A stretch of DNA of 64,000 nucleotides from Cellulophaga sp. HaHa_2_95 (GCF_019278565.1 NZ_CP058988.1:248001-312000); one strand, 5' to 3'. Positions 55,187 to 63,939 are shown, counted from the stretch's first letter. Translations and numbers: made by a program. The notes: generated from the sequence alone by a model not told the origin.

Positions 55187-55194
55187 TATCTTTG
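55187..55194 (+). promoter_or_regulatory. Candidate -7 box of the first tandem sRNA
   Basis: TATCTTTG is an exact TAnnTTTG match. No TTG lies at the usual distance. A start about 6 bases later, near 55200, would put the predicted RNA ends in place. Confidence 0.5.
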
Positions 55195-55199
55195 ACCTG

Positions 55200-55375
55200 T
55201 AGTTAACATGTAGTGTTTACCCCAAGTTACACTTAATGAATTAACCGAAAAGCATTGAGATTCCCAAATCGTGTGCTTGACCTACAAAAGCTTATAAAAA
55301 ATAATTAGTCCCCCAAGACTAGCTAAAAATGTAGCCTGTTTCGTTTAAGAAATTAAACGAAACAGGCTTTTTTGT
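55200..55375 (+). ncRNA. Putative small RNA A of a tandem pair (possible 6S-like or Flavo-1-like)
   Basis: About 175 bases with no ORF, bounded by a -7 box and a 16-bp terminator. Internal elements are CCCCAA (55220-55225), the small stem TTAAT-GA-ATTAA (55233-55244), and the nested hairpin AGCA-GATT-loop CCCA-AATC-TGCT (55251-55277). The 5' TGTAG (55198-55202) can pair with CTACA (55282-55286). RNA B downstream repeats the same order of elements with compensating changes. The size matches 6S RNAs, but no search was possible, so family membership is open. Confidence 0.55.
55333..55373 (+). terminator. Terminator of small RNA A
   Basis: A perfect 16-bp stem (55333-55348 with 55353-55368), loop GAAA, followed by a T-run. 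It lies 270 bases after the hflX stop, too far to be its natural terminator unless the RNA is part of the hflX 3' UTR. Confidence 0.85.
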
Positions 55376-55496
55376 ATCCTAACATTTTAATACTACCCTT
55401 TTGGTCTGTAGGAAAAAAGACGCCATCATACCGCTTGTCGGAAAAAATAAACCATTCATATGTTTTACAACAAAATAAGATAGCTTCACAACAAAA

Positions 55497-55530
55497 TTTG
55501 CTCAAAATCTTAGCCTCCTCACTACCTTTA
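55497..55530 (+). promoter_or_regulatory. Candidate promoter of small RNA B
   Basis: TTTG at 55497-55500, a 22-base spacer, then TACCTTTA at 55523-55530, one base off the TAnnTTTG box. The spacing matches the flavobacterial consensus. Confidence 0.5.
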
Positions 55531-55536
55531 CATCAT

Positions 55537-55703
55537 ATTTAATAGCGGAGTTTTTCCCCAAATTAATGAAGTTATTAAATTAAAAAACCCGTGTAACGGT
55601 TCCCCAATCGAAGCACAGAATTAACAATAAATATAATTCCAAATCACCAAAGACCTACTTTACAAAGCAAAAAAAACGCCCTTCGAAAGAAGGGCGTTTT
55701 TTG
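55537..55703 (+). ncRNA. Putative small RNA B of a tandem pair
   Basis: About 167 bases, no ORF. It repeats the element order of RNA A: CCCCAA (55556-55561), the stem TTAAT-loop-ATTAA (55563-55578), then a nested hairpin GTG-GGTT-loop CCCC-AATC-CAC (55591-55616). The outer stem changes from AGCA/TGCT in A to GTG/CAC here, and the inner from GATT to GGTT, both keeping base pairs. An alternative CCGT/ACGG pairing (55589-55599) could compete with this hairpin. Its terminator (55671-55702) also serves the converging DUF3078 gene, so that hairpin alone is not evidence for B. Confidence 0.5.
55671..55702. terminator. Strong bidirectional terminator (RNA B and DUF3078 gene)
   Basis: A perfect 14-bp stem AAAAAACGCCCTTC (55671-55684), loop GAAA, then GAAGGGCGTTTTTT (55689-55702). 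T-runs on both strands; it lies 28 bases after the DUF3078 stop on the minus strand and can end RNA B on the plus strand. Confidence 0.9.
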
Positions 55704-55730
55704 TTATATAACGCTTTACGAAATTCGTGT

Positions 55731-56660
55731 TTAGAACGAGTAGTTCAAACCAGCCATCCAGTACGTTTGTAGTTTATTGTCAACATCATCAAAACTAGTT
55801 GCTGTTGCAGGATCTTGATTTAAAGCATAATTAAGTGCTTCTTGTTTATTGCTTCTTAAACCAAAGTCAAAACCAACTCCAATACCTTTCCATAATGTGT
55901 AACCAAAAGAGTTTGTCCAAGTTACGTTAGACAAATCACTACTCTTGTAGCTTTGGAACATTGATAGGTTAGTCTTAAAGTTTATAGCACCAATTTTTCT
56001 AGTATAATCTGCTACTATTTTAGCACCTAAAGAAGATTCAAAAACAGAATCATCACCTTTACTAAATACAAAATTGTAGTTTAAAGGGTGAATTACCACT
56101 ATTAAATCTTGAATTGGAGTCCATGTAGCACCAATACCTAGGTCTAAGTATCCTGGATCGTTAAAGTTGTTTAAAACCGTAGTTCTATACTCTGCTAATC
56201 CTGAAGCTGCTAAAGTTTTTGTAATGTTACGACCATATAATGACGTAAGTTGAAACACATCTGTAGTCGCTTCAAAGTTATCACTATCTGTTGGGTCATT
56301 CTTATCATCTAATTTTACCCAAGCAAAATTTACGTTTGCAGAGTTTCTCCAGAAGAATTTTTCTTCTTTAAGGTTTGCGAATGCATTAACTGTAAAGCCA
56401 ATATTTCCTGAGCTATTGTCTGGCGTTCCTTGTGCGTACCAGTTGCTAAAGCTAGAAATACTACCACCGATAGTACCAAAGGCACCAATTTTCCAACCTG
56501 GCATGGCATCAATTTGAGCTTGAAGGGCATCTACTTTACCTTGAAGGGCAGCAATAGAATCTTTTTTTGGAGCCTGTTCTGCTTTAAGCTCTTCAACAGT
56601 TTGCGAAAAACCTGCTGTGATTGCAAAACTTGCAACCAATGTGAATACTAATTTTTTCAT
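55731..56660 (-). CDS. DUF3078 outer-membrane beta-barrel protein
   Basis: A 309-residue exported protein. A Sec signal (about 1-19, ending AGFSQ) is followed by a short coiled-coil stretch (about 22-52, KDSIAALQGKVDALQAQIDA) and then beta strands rich in Asn, Asp and aromatic residues ending with the C-terminal Phe of an outer-membrane protein (AGLNYSF). This fits DUF3078, a family of predicted outer-membrane barrels in Bacteroidota with no known function. It has its own -7-like box upstream and ends at the shared terminator. Confidence 0.85.
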   Translation of the reverse strand: MKKLVFTLVASFAITAGFSQTVEELKAEQAPKKDSIAALQGKVDALQAQIDAMPGWKIGAFGTIGGSISSFSNWYAQGTPDNSSGNIGFTVNAFANLKEEKFFWRNSANVNFAWVKLDDKNDPTDSDNFEATTDVFQLTSLYGRNITKTLAASGLAEYRTTVLNNFNDPGYLDLGIGATWTPIQDLIVVIHPLNYNFVFSKGDDSVFESSLGAKIVADYTRKIGAINFKTNLSMFQSYKSSDLSNVTWTNSFGYTLWKGIGVGFDFGLRSNKQEALNYALNQDPATATSFDDVDNKLQTYWMAGLNYSF

Positions 56661-56693
56661 AATTTAATGTTTAGTGTTTAAAATTTTGAAGCG

Positions 56694-56730
56694 CAAATTT
56701 ACTAATAGAATCGATAAATCAGCGCTCAAA
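56694..56730 (-). promoter_or_regulatory. Candidate promoter of the DUF3078 gene
   Basis: On the minus strand TTTG (56730-56727), a 25-base spacer and TAAATTTG (56701-56694). The -7 box is exact; the spacer is slightly longer than usual. It is 33 bases before the ATG. Confidence 0.45.
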
Positions 56731-56733
56731 CAC

Positions 56734-57237
56734 CTATTTTCTTTTAAATAATGGCACAGAAGAGCATGCCTCACCATACATTATACTCCTTGCAACCGTC
56801 TGTATTTTTGCAGTTGCTTGCAAGTATGCATTGGCAGGAACAGGTTTTTTACTACATCCTTTTATAATCACCGGAAGGTCTTTAAAAGGAGTAACATCGA
56901 TATGCTCTATAATGGTTTGATAGAGTGAAGTTTCTAAATCTTCCAAACTACCTACCACCACTTTTTTAGCAAAGGGCTGAAGTCTCGTGGTAATTAGCAT
57001 ATAAGCCCAGCCAGGAATAATGGCGTCTGTTGAGCAGGTTAGTGCTACGAATACATCTTGATATTGGTTCCAATCATGCTGTTCTATTGCTGCCCTAAAA
57101 TCTTTCTCACGAAGAATAAAACCTTCGTAAAGCCAATCTTTAATATCTAAAAGTACGCGCTCTCCCTTTGGATAGAAATCTTCTAAATCAAAAGTTACAA
57201 GCTTACTCTCAGAAACCTTATTTATTATTTCATCCAT
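56734..57237 (-). CDS. DUF2480 family protein
   Basis: A 167-residue protein with no signal or membrane segment. The sequence, with FDLEDFYPKGERVLLDIKDW near the start and PVIIKGCSKKPVPANAYLQA near the end, matches DUF2480, a Bacteroidota family of unknown function that accompanies SUF genes. A single conserved Cys (in KGCS) could be a ligand or active-site residue. It follows the DUF59 gene by 56 bases on the same strand, so it probably sits in the SUF transcript. Confidence 0.8.
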   Translation of the reverse strand: MDEIINKVSESKLVTFDLEDFYPKGERVLLDIKDWLYEGFILREKDFRAAIEQHDWNQYQDVFVALTCSTDAIIPGWAYMLITTRLQPFAKKVVVGSLEDLETSLYQTIIEHIDVTPFKDLPVIIKGCSKKPVPANAYLQATAKIQTVARSIMYGEACSSVPLFKRK

Positions 57238-57293
57238 AACACTGTATTTTAGACTATCAAAAGTGAAAAAAAAGAATTAAATGCTTCGTATTC

Positions 57294-57623
57294 TTAAAGC
57301 ATTCCTAATTCTAATTTAGCTTCTTCACTCATTAATTCTTGCGTCCATGGTGGATCAAAAGTAATTTCTACCTCTGCATCTTTAACAGCATCTAAAGATT
57401 TTACCTTCTCTTCTACCTCGGCAGGCAATGATTCTGCCACAGGGCAGTTTGGAGAGGTTAAGGTCATTAGAATTTTAACTTCATTATCTTCATTTACAAA
57501 AACATCATATATTAATCCTAATTCGTAAATGTCTACTGGTATTTCAGGATCATAGATTGTTTTTAACACAACGACTATTTGTTCTCCTAATTCTGCTGTA
57601 TCTATTGTTGCTTCTTCGCTCAT
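57294..57623 (-). CDS. DUF59/MIP18-like Fe-S assembly factor (SufT-like)
   Basis: A 109-residue protein. The motif IYDPEIPVDIYELGLIY and the conserved Cys in TSPNCPVAESLP are diagnostic of the MIP18/PaaD/SufT family, which helps mature Fe-S proteins. Sits between sufE and DUF2480 with short gaps (24 and 56 bases), consistent with a SUF role. No extra domain is fused. The exact client is not predictable. Confidence 0.9.
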   Translation of the reverse strand: MSEEATIDTAELGEQIVVVLKTIYDPEIPVDIYELGLIYDVFVNEDNEVKILMTLTSPNCPVAESLPAEVEEKVKSLDAVKDAEVEITFDPPWTQELMSEEAKLELGML

Positions 57624-57647
57624 CTTTAAAATTTTAAGGTTTTATAA

Positions 57648-58070
57648 TTAACCTACTTGCGTTTGATACGCAATTGCGTATAATTTTATTTGTTTTATCA
57701 TGCTTACTAATCCATTGGCTCTCGTAGGGGACAAATGCTCTTTCAACCCTATTTCATCAATAAATGCAGTGTCTGCGTCGATAATATCTTTAGGCTTTTG
57801 GTTGCTAAATGCTCGGATTAGAATAGCAATGATCCCTTTGGTTATAATAGCATCACTATCTGCCGTAAAAACGAGTTTATCGTCCTCTAAATCTGCATGC
57901 ACCCAGACTTTACTTTGACACCCTTTGATAATATTATCCTCTGTTTTGTATTGTGATTCAATCAGGGGTAAAGATTTCCCTAAATCTATCATATACTCAT
58001 AACGTTGCATCCAATCATCAAACATTGAAAACTCATCTACGATATCGTCTTGTATTTCTTTAATGCTCAT
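57648..58070 (-). CDS. sufE: SufE sulfur-acceptor protein
   Basis: A 140-residue protein that takes persulfide sulfur from SufS on Cys51 (IIKGCQSKVWVHAD). The length and motif match SufE. It is 24 bases upstream of the DUF59 gene and 121 bases downstream of sufS. A -7-like box (TATTTTTG on the minus strand, 58130-58123) lies in that gap, so it might also have its own weak promoter. Confidence 0.95.
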   Translation of the reverse strand: MSIKEIQDDIVDEFSMFDDWMQRYEYMIDLGKSLPLIESQYKTEDNIIKGCQSKVWVHADLEDDKLVFTADSDAIITKGIIAILIRAFSNQKPKDIIDADTAFIDEIGLKEHLSPTRANGLVSMIKQIKLYAIAYQTQVG

Positions 58071-58191
58071 GTTTTAATATTTAATTTGCCTTACCCCGAA
58101 AAGGGTAGCTTAAACTATTGTACAAAAATACAATAAGTATTCATTGGTTTCAGTTGCTTAAGAAAATGATTAAAGTATTGCTACAGGCGCA

Positions 58192-59406
58192 CTACTCCAA
58201 CATAGACTTCGCTTTTTTAACGGCTGCTACCAAAACATCAACCTCTTCTTTGGTGTTATAAAAACTAAAGCTGGCTCTCACAGTGCCAGGTATTTTATAG
58301 AAGTCCATAATTGGCTGTGCACAATGATGCCCTGTACGAACTGCAACCCCTAATTTATCTAATATTGAGCCTATATCATAAGGGTGTATTGCCCCTACAT
58401 TAAAAGAGATAACCGCTGTTTTTTCTTTGGCAGTACCATAGATTTTTAATCCGTCAATCGCTAACAATTCTTCTGTAGCATATTCTAAAAGCTCCTGCTC
58501 ATAAGCGGCTATTTCGTCAAAACCAATGGCATTCATATAATCTAAGCCTGCTCCCATTGCAATACCTCCACAGATATTAGGAGTGCCTGCCTCAAACTTA
58601 TGCGGAAGATCTGCATAGGTTGTTTTTTCAAAAGTTACCTCAGCAATCATTTCCCCACCTCCTTGATATGGTGGTAATTTATTTAGCCACTCTTCTTTTC
58701 CGTACAATACTCCTGCGCCCGTTGGTCCACAAATCTTATGAGCAGAAACCGTATAAAAATCTGCGTTTAATGCCTGCATATCTGCTTTAATATGTGGTGC
58801 CGCTTGCGCCCCATCTATAAGCACCGCTGCACCCACTTTATGTGCTGCATCGATAATTTCTTTAATAGGATTTACGGTTCCCAAAGCGTTAGAAACGTGG
58901 TTACAGAATACTAGCTTTGTTTTATCTGATAATAACTCATGATAAGCACTCATAATAAGCTCTCCATCCAAGTTCATAGGAATCACTCTTAAAATGGCCC
59001 CAGTACGCTCACACAACATTTGCCAAGGCACAATATTAGAGTGATGCTCCATAGCAGAAACAATAATTTCGTCTCCTTTTTTTATTAGCGATGAAAAACC
59101 ATTGGCTACAATATTAATACTGTGGGTGGTTCCTGAAGTAAAGATAACCTCATATGATTTTGCCGCATTAAAATGCTTTTGAATCTTTATTCTTGCTTGC
59201 TCATATTTATCCGTAGCTTCCTGAGATAAAGCGTGAACACCACGATGAATATTTGCATTATAGTTGCTGTAATAATCTACAATCACATCAATCACCTGTT
59301 GCGGTGTCTGTGATGTTGCTGCATTATCAAGATAAACCAAGGGTTTTCCATTGACTTCCCGTTTTAAAATTGGAAAATCTTTACGAATTTTAGTAACGTC
59401 TATCAT
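58192..59406 (-). CDS. sufS: Cysteine desulfurase SufS
   Basis: A 404-residue PLP enzyme that releases sulfur from cysteine for Fe-S assembly. The PLP Lys224 is in the SAHKICGPTG motif and the persulfide Cys361 is in RTGHHCAQP. The length is normal for group II desulfurases. It is separated from the sufBCD block by an outer-membrane protein gene and two terminators, and it has an exact -7 box (59432-59425) just before its ATG, so it is transcribed from its own promoter with sufE, the DUF59 gene and DUF2480. Confidence 0.97.
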   Translation of the reverse strand: MIDVTKIRKDFPILKREVNGKPLVYLDNAATSQTPQQVIDVIVDYYSNYNANIHRGVHALSQEATDKYEQARIKIQKHFNAAKSYEVIFTSGTTHSINIVANGFSSLIKKGDEIIVSAMEHHSNIVPWQMLCERTGAILRVIPMNLDGELIMSAYHELLSDKTKLVFCNHVSNALGTVNPIKEIIDAAHKVGAAVLIDGAQAAPHIKADMQALNADFYTVSAHKICGPTGAGVLYGKEEWLNKLPPYQGGGEMIAEVTFEKTTYADLPHKFEAGTPNICGGIAMGAGLDYMNAIGFDEIAAYEQELLEYATEELLAIDGLKIYGTAKEKTAVISFNVGAIHPYDIGSILDKLGVAVRTGHHCAQPIMDFYKIPGTVRASFSFYNTKEEVDVLVAAVKKAKSMLE

Positions 59407-59424
59407 AGCTCAAATAATTGAACA

Positions 59425-59432
59425 CAAAGATA
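59425..59432 (-). promoter_or_regulatory. Candidate -7 box of sufS
   Basis: Minus-strand TATCTTTG, an exact match, 18 bases before the sufS ATG. No -33 TTG at the usual distance. It lies after a terminator, so it would drive sufS separately from sufBCD. Confidence 0.5.
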
Positions 59433-59490
59433 CCGACTATAGCTTAGATAACATTAAAAATTGACTGGTTTCTAAGGAATATGGCCACAA

Positions 59491-59523
59491 AAAAAGGCTC
59501 GAGGATATACCTTGAGCCTTTTT
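59491..59523 (-). terminator. Terminator after the outer-membrane protein gene
   Basis: A 14-bp stem with one G-T wobble (59491-59504 with 59510-59523), loop ATATA, and a run of seven T on the minus strand. It ends the 59545-60117 gene before sufS. Confidence 0.85.
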
Positions 59524-59544
59524 AAGTAATTGTATTGATTGTGG

Positions 59545-60117
59545 TTAAAACCTAAAACCTACACCTAATTTTAAGGTACTAAATTCATTTATTTTATATT
59601 CTTTAGCATCTTCAAGAAAAATAACATCATATTGAATTTGAGCAAAAAATGATTTCGTAATGTCATAGCTAGTACCTAGTACAAAATTGAAGCCCTTATT
59701 GTCAACATCATAATCAAAATCACCAAAATTACTACTAGTACCCTCAATCTTGGTATTTACAAAAGAATAGCCAAGTCCGACACTAGGCCTAAGTTTTTCA
59801 AGCCCCGGAATACTTACCTCTCCAAAAATCTTAGGTTGTATAAAATAATTTTTAGTTTTAGAGGGTCTTCCAAAGGCATTATCTTCATCGTTTTCTGTAA
59901 AGAGGCTACCATTAATACCGACGCCTATTTTTACTATTTGTAAATCAAGAAAACGATACTTTAAACCTATATCTAAAATACCATCACTAAGAAATCCATC
60001 ATTTAGGGACGTTGGGTAACTAGCCTCCACACTAAATTTTTGATCAGAATCATCTTGCGCGGTTAATGAAATTGAAACCAATGCAAACGAAATTAGTAGT
60101 AATAATTTTTGTTTCAT
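59545..60117 (-). CDS. Small outer-membrane beta-barrel protein between SUF blocks
   Basis: A 190-residue exported protein with a Sec signal peptide (about 1-20, ending LTAQ). The body is a series of beta strands ending with the terminal Phe of outer-membrane proteins (GVGFRF), as in OmpW/OmpX-like barrels (beta-barrel porin family protein). It sits between sufD and sufS but is fenced by a terminator on both sides. It is unlikely to be a SUF component. Function is unknown. Confidence 0.75.
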   Translation of the reverse strand: MKQKLLLLISFALVSISLTAQDDSDQKFSVEASYPTSLNDGFLSDGILDIGLKYRFLDLQIVKIGVGINGSLFTENDEDNAFGRPSKTKNYFIQPKIFGEVSIPGLEKLRPSVGLGYSFVNTKIEGTSSNFGDFDYDVDNKGFNFVLGTSYDITKSFFAQIQYDVIFLEDAKEYKINEFSTLKLGVGFRF

Positions 60118-60227
60118 GTTTTTTGTATTTAAGTTGTTTTTATAGTTCCCAAATTTGGATAATAAAACAACACAAATAGACTATATGCGCTATAAAAAAT
60201 TGTTAATTGGCTAATTTTAAGAAAAAA

Positions 60228-60257
60228 GCCTCGCATCTTAATAATAAGATACGAGGC
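60228..60257 (-). terminator. Terminator of the sufBCD block
   Basis: GCCTCGCATCTTA (60228-60240) pairs with TAAGATACGAGGC (60245-60257), 13 pairs with one mismatch, loop ATAA, and six T on the minus strand. It lies 28 bases after the sufD stop. Confidence 0.85.
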
Positions 60258-60284
60258 CTATAATGTATTATCTATTAAATCTAA

Positions 60285-61601
60285 TTACAAATCAAATCCG
60301 AGATTAACTCCCAATTTGTTGGCAATTAGTTTATTAATTCTTGTTTTAAGCTCTGGAATACGAACGCTTTCTAAAACATTATTTGCGAACGCATACATTA
60401 ATAAAGCCCTAGCCTCCTTTTTAGGAATACCACGAGACTGTAAATAAAATAACGCATCTTCATCTAACTGACCAATAGTACAGCCGTGAGAACACTTAAC
60501 ATCATCTGCAAATATTTCTAGTTGCGGTTTTGTATTGATAGAGGCCTTATCACTAATTAAAATATTGTTGTTTTGCTGAAAAGCATTGGTTTTTTGAGCC
60601 AATTTTTCTACGATAATTTTACCGTTAAAAACTCCCGTAGAACTGTCTCCATAAATACCTTTATAATCTTGGTGACTTTCGCAGTTTGGCTCTATGTGAT
60701 GTACCAACGTATGGTGATCTACATGTTGTTTATCTCCTAAAATAGTCACCCCTTTCATGGTAGAATCTAAGTATTCACCATTTTGATAAAAGTTAAGATT
60801 ATTTCTAGTCAACTTTCCACCAAAGCTAAAAGTATGAAACTTCACATCACTCTTATCTTTCTGATCTACATAGGTATTATCAATCAATGAAGCATTTGCT
60901 GCATCATTTTGAACTTTGTAATAATCAACAATAGAACTTTTAGCTGCAAATATTTCTGTAACACAATTGGTTAAAACTTCGTTTGAAGTTAAACTCTGGT
61001 GACGCTCAATAATTTGAACCTCAGCATTTTCTTCTACGATAATTAAGTTACGTGGTTGCAACATTAAAGAAGCTTCATTACCGGTTGCAAAATGCACAAT
61101 CTCAATGGGCTTCTTCGGCATTTTATTCTTAGGAATATAAATGTACGCCCCTTCTTTACTAAATGCTGTATTTAAAGTAGTAAGTGATTCATCTTTAGAA
61201 GCCACTTTATTAAAATACACATCGATAATTTGCTTGTACATTGGCTTATTTAAAGCAGAACTCATTAAGCAAATATCTACACCGTCATGCGTGGTTTCCG
61301 ATAAATTTGAGCTAAAAATACCATCTATAAAAACAATTTTATAGGTATCAATTTCATTGATAAAGTACTTTTTTACTTCTTTGTATTCAAGCGCATTTAA
61401 TTCTTTAGGAAAAATACTGAAATCTACTTTCTGTAAACTATTTAAAGAAGTGTATTTCCAAGCTTCTTCTTTTTTAGAAGGGAAGCCTTTTATCTCGAAA
61501 TTCTTCATAGCCTCCATACGCACTTCATGAACAGGATGATCTACATCAACATTGTTCTCAAAGGCCATGAATGAAGAAATTAATTTATCTTTTAAATCCA
61601 T
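60285..61601 (-). CDS. sufD: SufD Fe-S scaffold subunit
   Basis: A 438-residue protein of the SufBD family. The C-terminal half has the right-handed beta-helix pattern (DKSDVKFHTFSFGG, HQDYKGIYGDSSTGVFNGKI) and the typical SHGCTIGQLDEDALFYLQSR motif. It has the Cys (CSHGCT) but no full ferrous-ligand set, as usual for SufD. It works with SufB and SufC as a scaffold for [4Fe-4S] cluster assembly. It is the last gene of the sufBCD transcript, 75 bases after sufC. Confidence 0.96.
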   Translation of the reverse strand: MDLKDKLISSFMAFENNVDVDHPVHEVRMEAMKNFEIKGFPSKKEEAWKYTSLNSLQKVDFSIFPKELNALEYKEVKKYFINEIDTYKIVFIDGIFSSNLSETTHDGVDICLMSSALNKPMYKQIIDVYFNKVASKDESLTTLNTAFSKEGAYIYIPKNKMPKKPIEIVHFATGNEASLMLQPRNLIIVEENAEVQIIERHQSLTSNEVLTNCVTEIFAAKSSIVDYYKVQNDAANASLIDNTYVDQKDKSDVKFHTFSFGGKLTRNNLNFYQNGEYLDSTMKGVTILGDKQHVDHHTLVHHIEPNCESHQDYKGIYGDSSTGVFNGKIIVEKLAQKTNAFQQNNNILISDKASINTKPQLEIFADDVKCSHGCTIGQLDEDALFYLQSRGIPKKEARALLMYAFANNVLESVRIPELKTRINKLIANKLGVNLGFDL

Positions 61602-61676
61602 TATTATAAGTATTAAGTATGGAGTATTAGGGTAATAAATGATAAGGACATTTACTAAGTAATACTATTTACTTCT

Positions 61677-62429
61677 TTAAACTACAGCTTCATTTTTAAT
61701 CCAATCGTATCCTTTTTCTTCCAATTCTAGCGCTAATTCTTTACCACCAGATTTTACAATTTTTCCGTTGTGTAAAACATGAACAAAATCAGGAACGATA
61801 TAATCTAACAAACGTTGGTAGTGTGTAATTAAAATTACAGCGTTGTCTTTACTCTTTAATTTATTCACCCCATTTGCTACAATACGCAATGCATCAATAT
61901 CCAAACCAGAATCAGTCTCATCTAAGATGGCTAATTTTGGCTCCAACATTGCCATTTGAAAAATTTCATTACGTTTTTTCTCTCCACCAGAAAAACCTTG
62001 ATTTAGCGAACGAGATAAAAACTTACGGTCTATTTCTAGCATTTCAGACTTCTCACGAATTAATTTCAGCATGTCTTTTGCTGGCATATCTTCTAATCCT
62101 CTTGCCTTACGCCCTTCATTAATAGCTGTTTTCATGAAGTTAGTTACAGATACTCCAGGAATTTCTACAGGATATTGAAAAGAAAGAAAAATACCTTTAT
62201 GAGACCTTTCTTCTGGAGAAACATCTTCTAAATCTTCCCCTTCTAATATAACTTGACCTTCAGTAACATCAAACTCTTCTTTCCCTGCAATTACAGAAGA
62301 TAAGGTGCTCTTACCAGAACCGTTAGGCCCCATAATTGCATGAACTTCTCCTGCTTTAACTTCTAAGTTAATTCCTTTTAAGATTTCTTTACCTTCTACA
62401 CTTGCATGTAGGTTTTTTATTTGTAACAT
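61677..62429 (-). CDS. sufC: SufC ATPase
   Basis: A 250-residue ABC-type ATPase of the SUF scaffold. Walker A GPNGSGKST, signature FSGGEKKR and Walker B LAILDETDSGLDIDAL are intact. The length is normal. It sits between sufB (37 bases) and sufD (75 bases). It powers conformational change of SufB and SufD; it is not a membrane transporter. Confidence 0.97.
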   Translation of the reverse strand: MLQIKNLHASVEGKEILKGINLEVKAGEVHAIMGPNGSGKSTLSSVIAGKEEFDVTEGQVILEGEDLEDVSPEERSHKGIFLSFQYPVEIPGVSVTNFMKTAINEGRKARGLEDMPAKDMLKLIREKSEMLEIDRKFLSRSLNQGFSGGEKKRNEIFQMAMLEPKLAILDETDSGLDIDALRIVANGVNKLKSKDNAVILITHYQRLLDYIVPDFVHVLHNGKIVKSGGKELALELEEKGYDWIKNEAVV

Positions 62430-62466
62430 CCTGATTGTGATTTAATATCTTTTCCTAATTATTTTT

Positions 62467-63912
62467 TTATCCTACTGAACCTTCTAAACTAATTTCCAAT
62501 AATTTCTGTGCTTCAACAGCAAACTCCATTGGTAGTTTATTTAAGACCTCTTTACTAAAACCATTTACGATTAACGCAATAGCCTTTTCTGTAGGAATAC
62601 CTCTTTGATTGCAATAGAAGATTTGATCTTCACCAATTTTACTAGTGGTAGCCTCATGTTCTATTTGCGCCGTTTTATTTTTAGCTTCAATGTAAGGGAA
62701 CGTATGTGCACCACATTCATTACCCATCAATAGTGAATCACACTGCGAGAAGTTACGCGCATTGTCTGCTCTACTATTAATTTGAACTAAACCACGATAG
62801 CTATTTTGAGATTTACCCGCTGAAATACCTTTAGAAATAATTGTACTTCTCGTGTTCTTCCCTAAGTGAATCATTTTTGTACCCGTATCTGCCTGTTGGT
62901 AGTTATTAGTAACGGCTATAGAATAAAACTCTCCAATAGAATTATCTCCTTTTAAAATACAAGAAGGATATTTCCATGTTACGGCAGAACCCGTTTCTAC
63001 TTGCGTCCAAGAAACCTTTGCATTTTTCTCACACAACGCTCTTTTGGTTACGAAGTTATACACCCCACCTTTACCTTCTTTATTTCCAGGGAACCAATTT
63101 TGCACAGTAGAATATTTAATTTCAGCGTCATCTAAAGCAATAAGCTCTACAACTGCTGCATGCAATTGGTTTTCATCACGAGATGGCGCCGTACAACCTT
63201 CTAGGTATGATACATAACTACCTTCATCTGCAATTACTAGAGTTCTTTCGAACTGACCCGTACCTGCTTGATTAATTCTAAAATAAGTGGATAATTCCAT
63301 TGGGCAACGAACACCTTTTGGAATGTAACAAAAACTACCATCTGTAAAAACAGCAGAATTTAAGGCTGCATAAAAGTTATCTGTTGTGGGAACGATGGAA
63401 CCCATGTATTTTTTCACCAATTCTGGATGCTCTTGAATAGCTTCTGATATTGGCATAAAAATAATTCCTTTTTCCCCCAAGGTCTTTTTAAACGTAGTTG
63501 CTACAGAAACAGAATCTACAACGATATCTACTGCAACATTTTGAAGCTTCTTTTGCTCATCTACAGAAATCCCTAGTTTTCTGTACATCTCCAATAATTC
63601 AGGATCTACATCATCCAAAGATTTATTGGGATCATTTTTTTTGGGAGCAGAATAATACGATATAGCTTGAAAATCTGGCTTTTCATAATGAACATTTGCC
63701 CATTCTGGTTCTTCCATTTTTTCCCAAACACGATATGCTTCAATACGCCAATCCGTCATCCATTCTGGTTCGTTCTTCTTTTTAGAAATAGCACGAACAA
63801 TATCTTCATTTAATCCGATTGGGAATGTATCTGACTCTATATCTGTATAAAAACCGTATTCATATTCTTTGGTTTCTAATTCTTTTTTTAGCTCTTCTTC
63901 TGTATATGCCAT
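62467..63912 (-). CDS. sufB: SufB Fe-S scaffold subunit
   Basis: A 481-residue SUF scaffold protein. The body has the SufB-type segments [40 protein letters not shown] and the C-terminal [15 protein letters not shown], with the conserved Cys residues. The length is typical. It is the first visible gene of the sufBCD unit; upstream genes (often sufA or an Rrf2-type regulator) lie beyond the window. A 14-base perfect palindrome lies between 14 and 27 bases before its ATG. Confidence 0.97.
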   Translation of the reverse strand: MAYTEEELKKELETKEYEYGFYTDIESDTFPIGLNEDIVRAISKKKNEPEWMTDWRIEAYRVWEKMEEPEWANVHYEKPDFQAISYYSAPKKNDPNKSLDDVDPELLEMYRKLGISVDEQKKLQNVAVDIVVDSVSVATTFKKTLGEKGIIFMPISEAIQEHPELVKKYMGSIVPTTDNFYAALNSAVFTDGSFCYIPKGVRCPMELSTYFRINQAGTGQFERTLVIADEGSYVSYLEGCTAPSRDENQLHAAVVELIALDDAEIKYSTVQNWFPGNKEGKGGVYNFVTKRALCEKNAKVSWTQVETGSAVTWKYPSCILKGDNSIGEFYSIAVTNNYQQADTGTKMIHLGKNTRSTIISKGISAGKSQNSYRGLVQINSRADNARNFSQCDSLLMGNECGAHTFPYIEAKNKTAQIEHEATTSKIGEDQIFYCNQRGIPTEKAIALIVNGFSKEVLNKLPMEFAVEAQKLLEISLEGSVG

Positions 63913-63925
63913 AAGCCCATTTTAC

Positions 63926-63939
63926 TTCCCCTAGGGGAA
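63926..63939. promoter_or_regulatory. Perfect palindrome TTCCCCTAGGGGAA upstream of sufB
   Basis: Fourteen bases, fully self-complementary and GC-rich in an AT-rich leader, starting 14 bases before the sufB ATG. It might be an operator for an iron or Fe-S-responsive repressor, or a leader hairpin blocking translation. No match to a known site is claimed. Confidence 0.5.
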
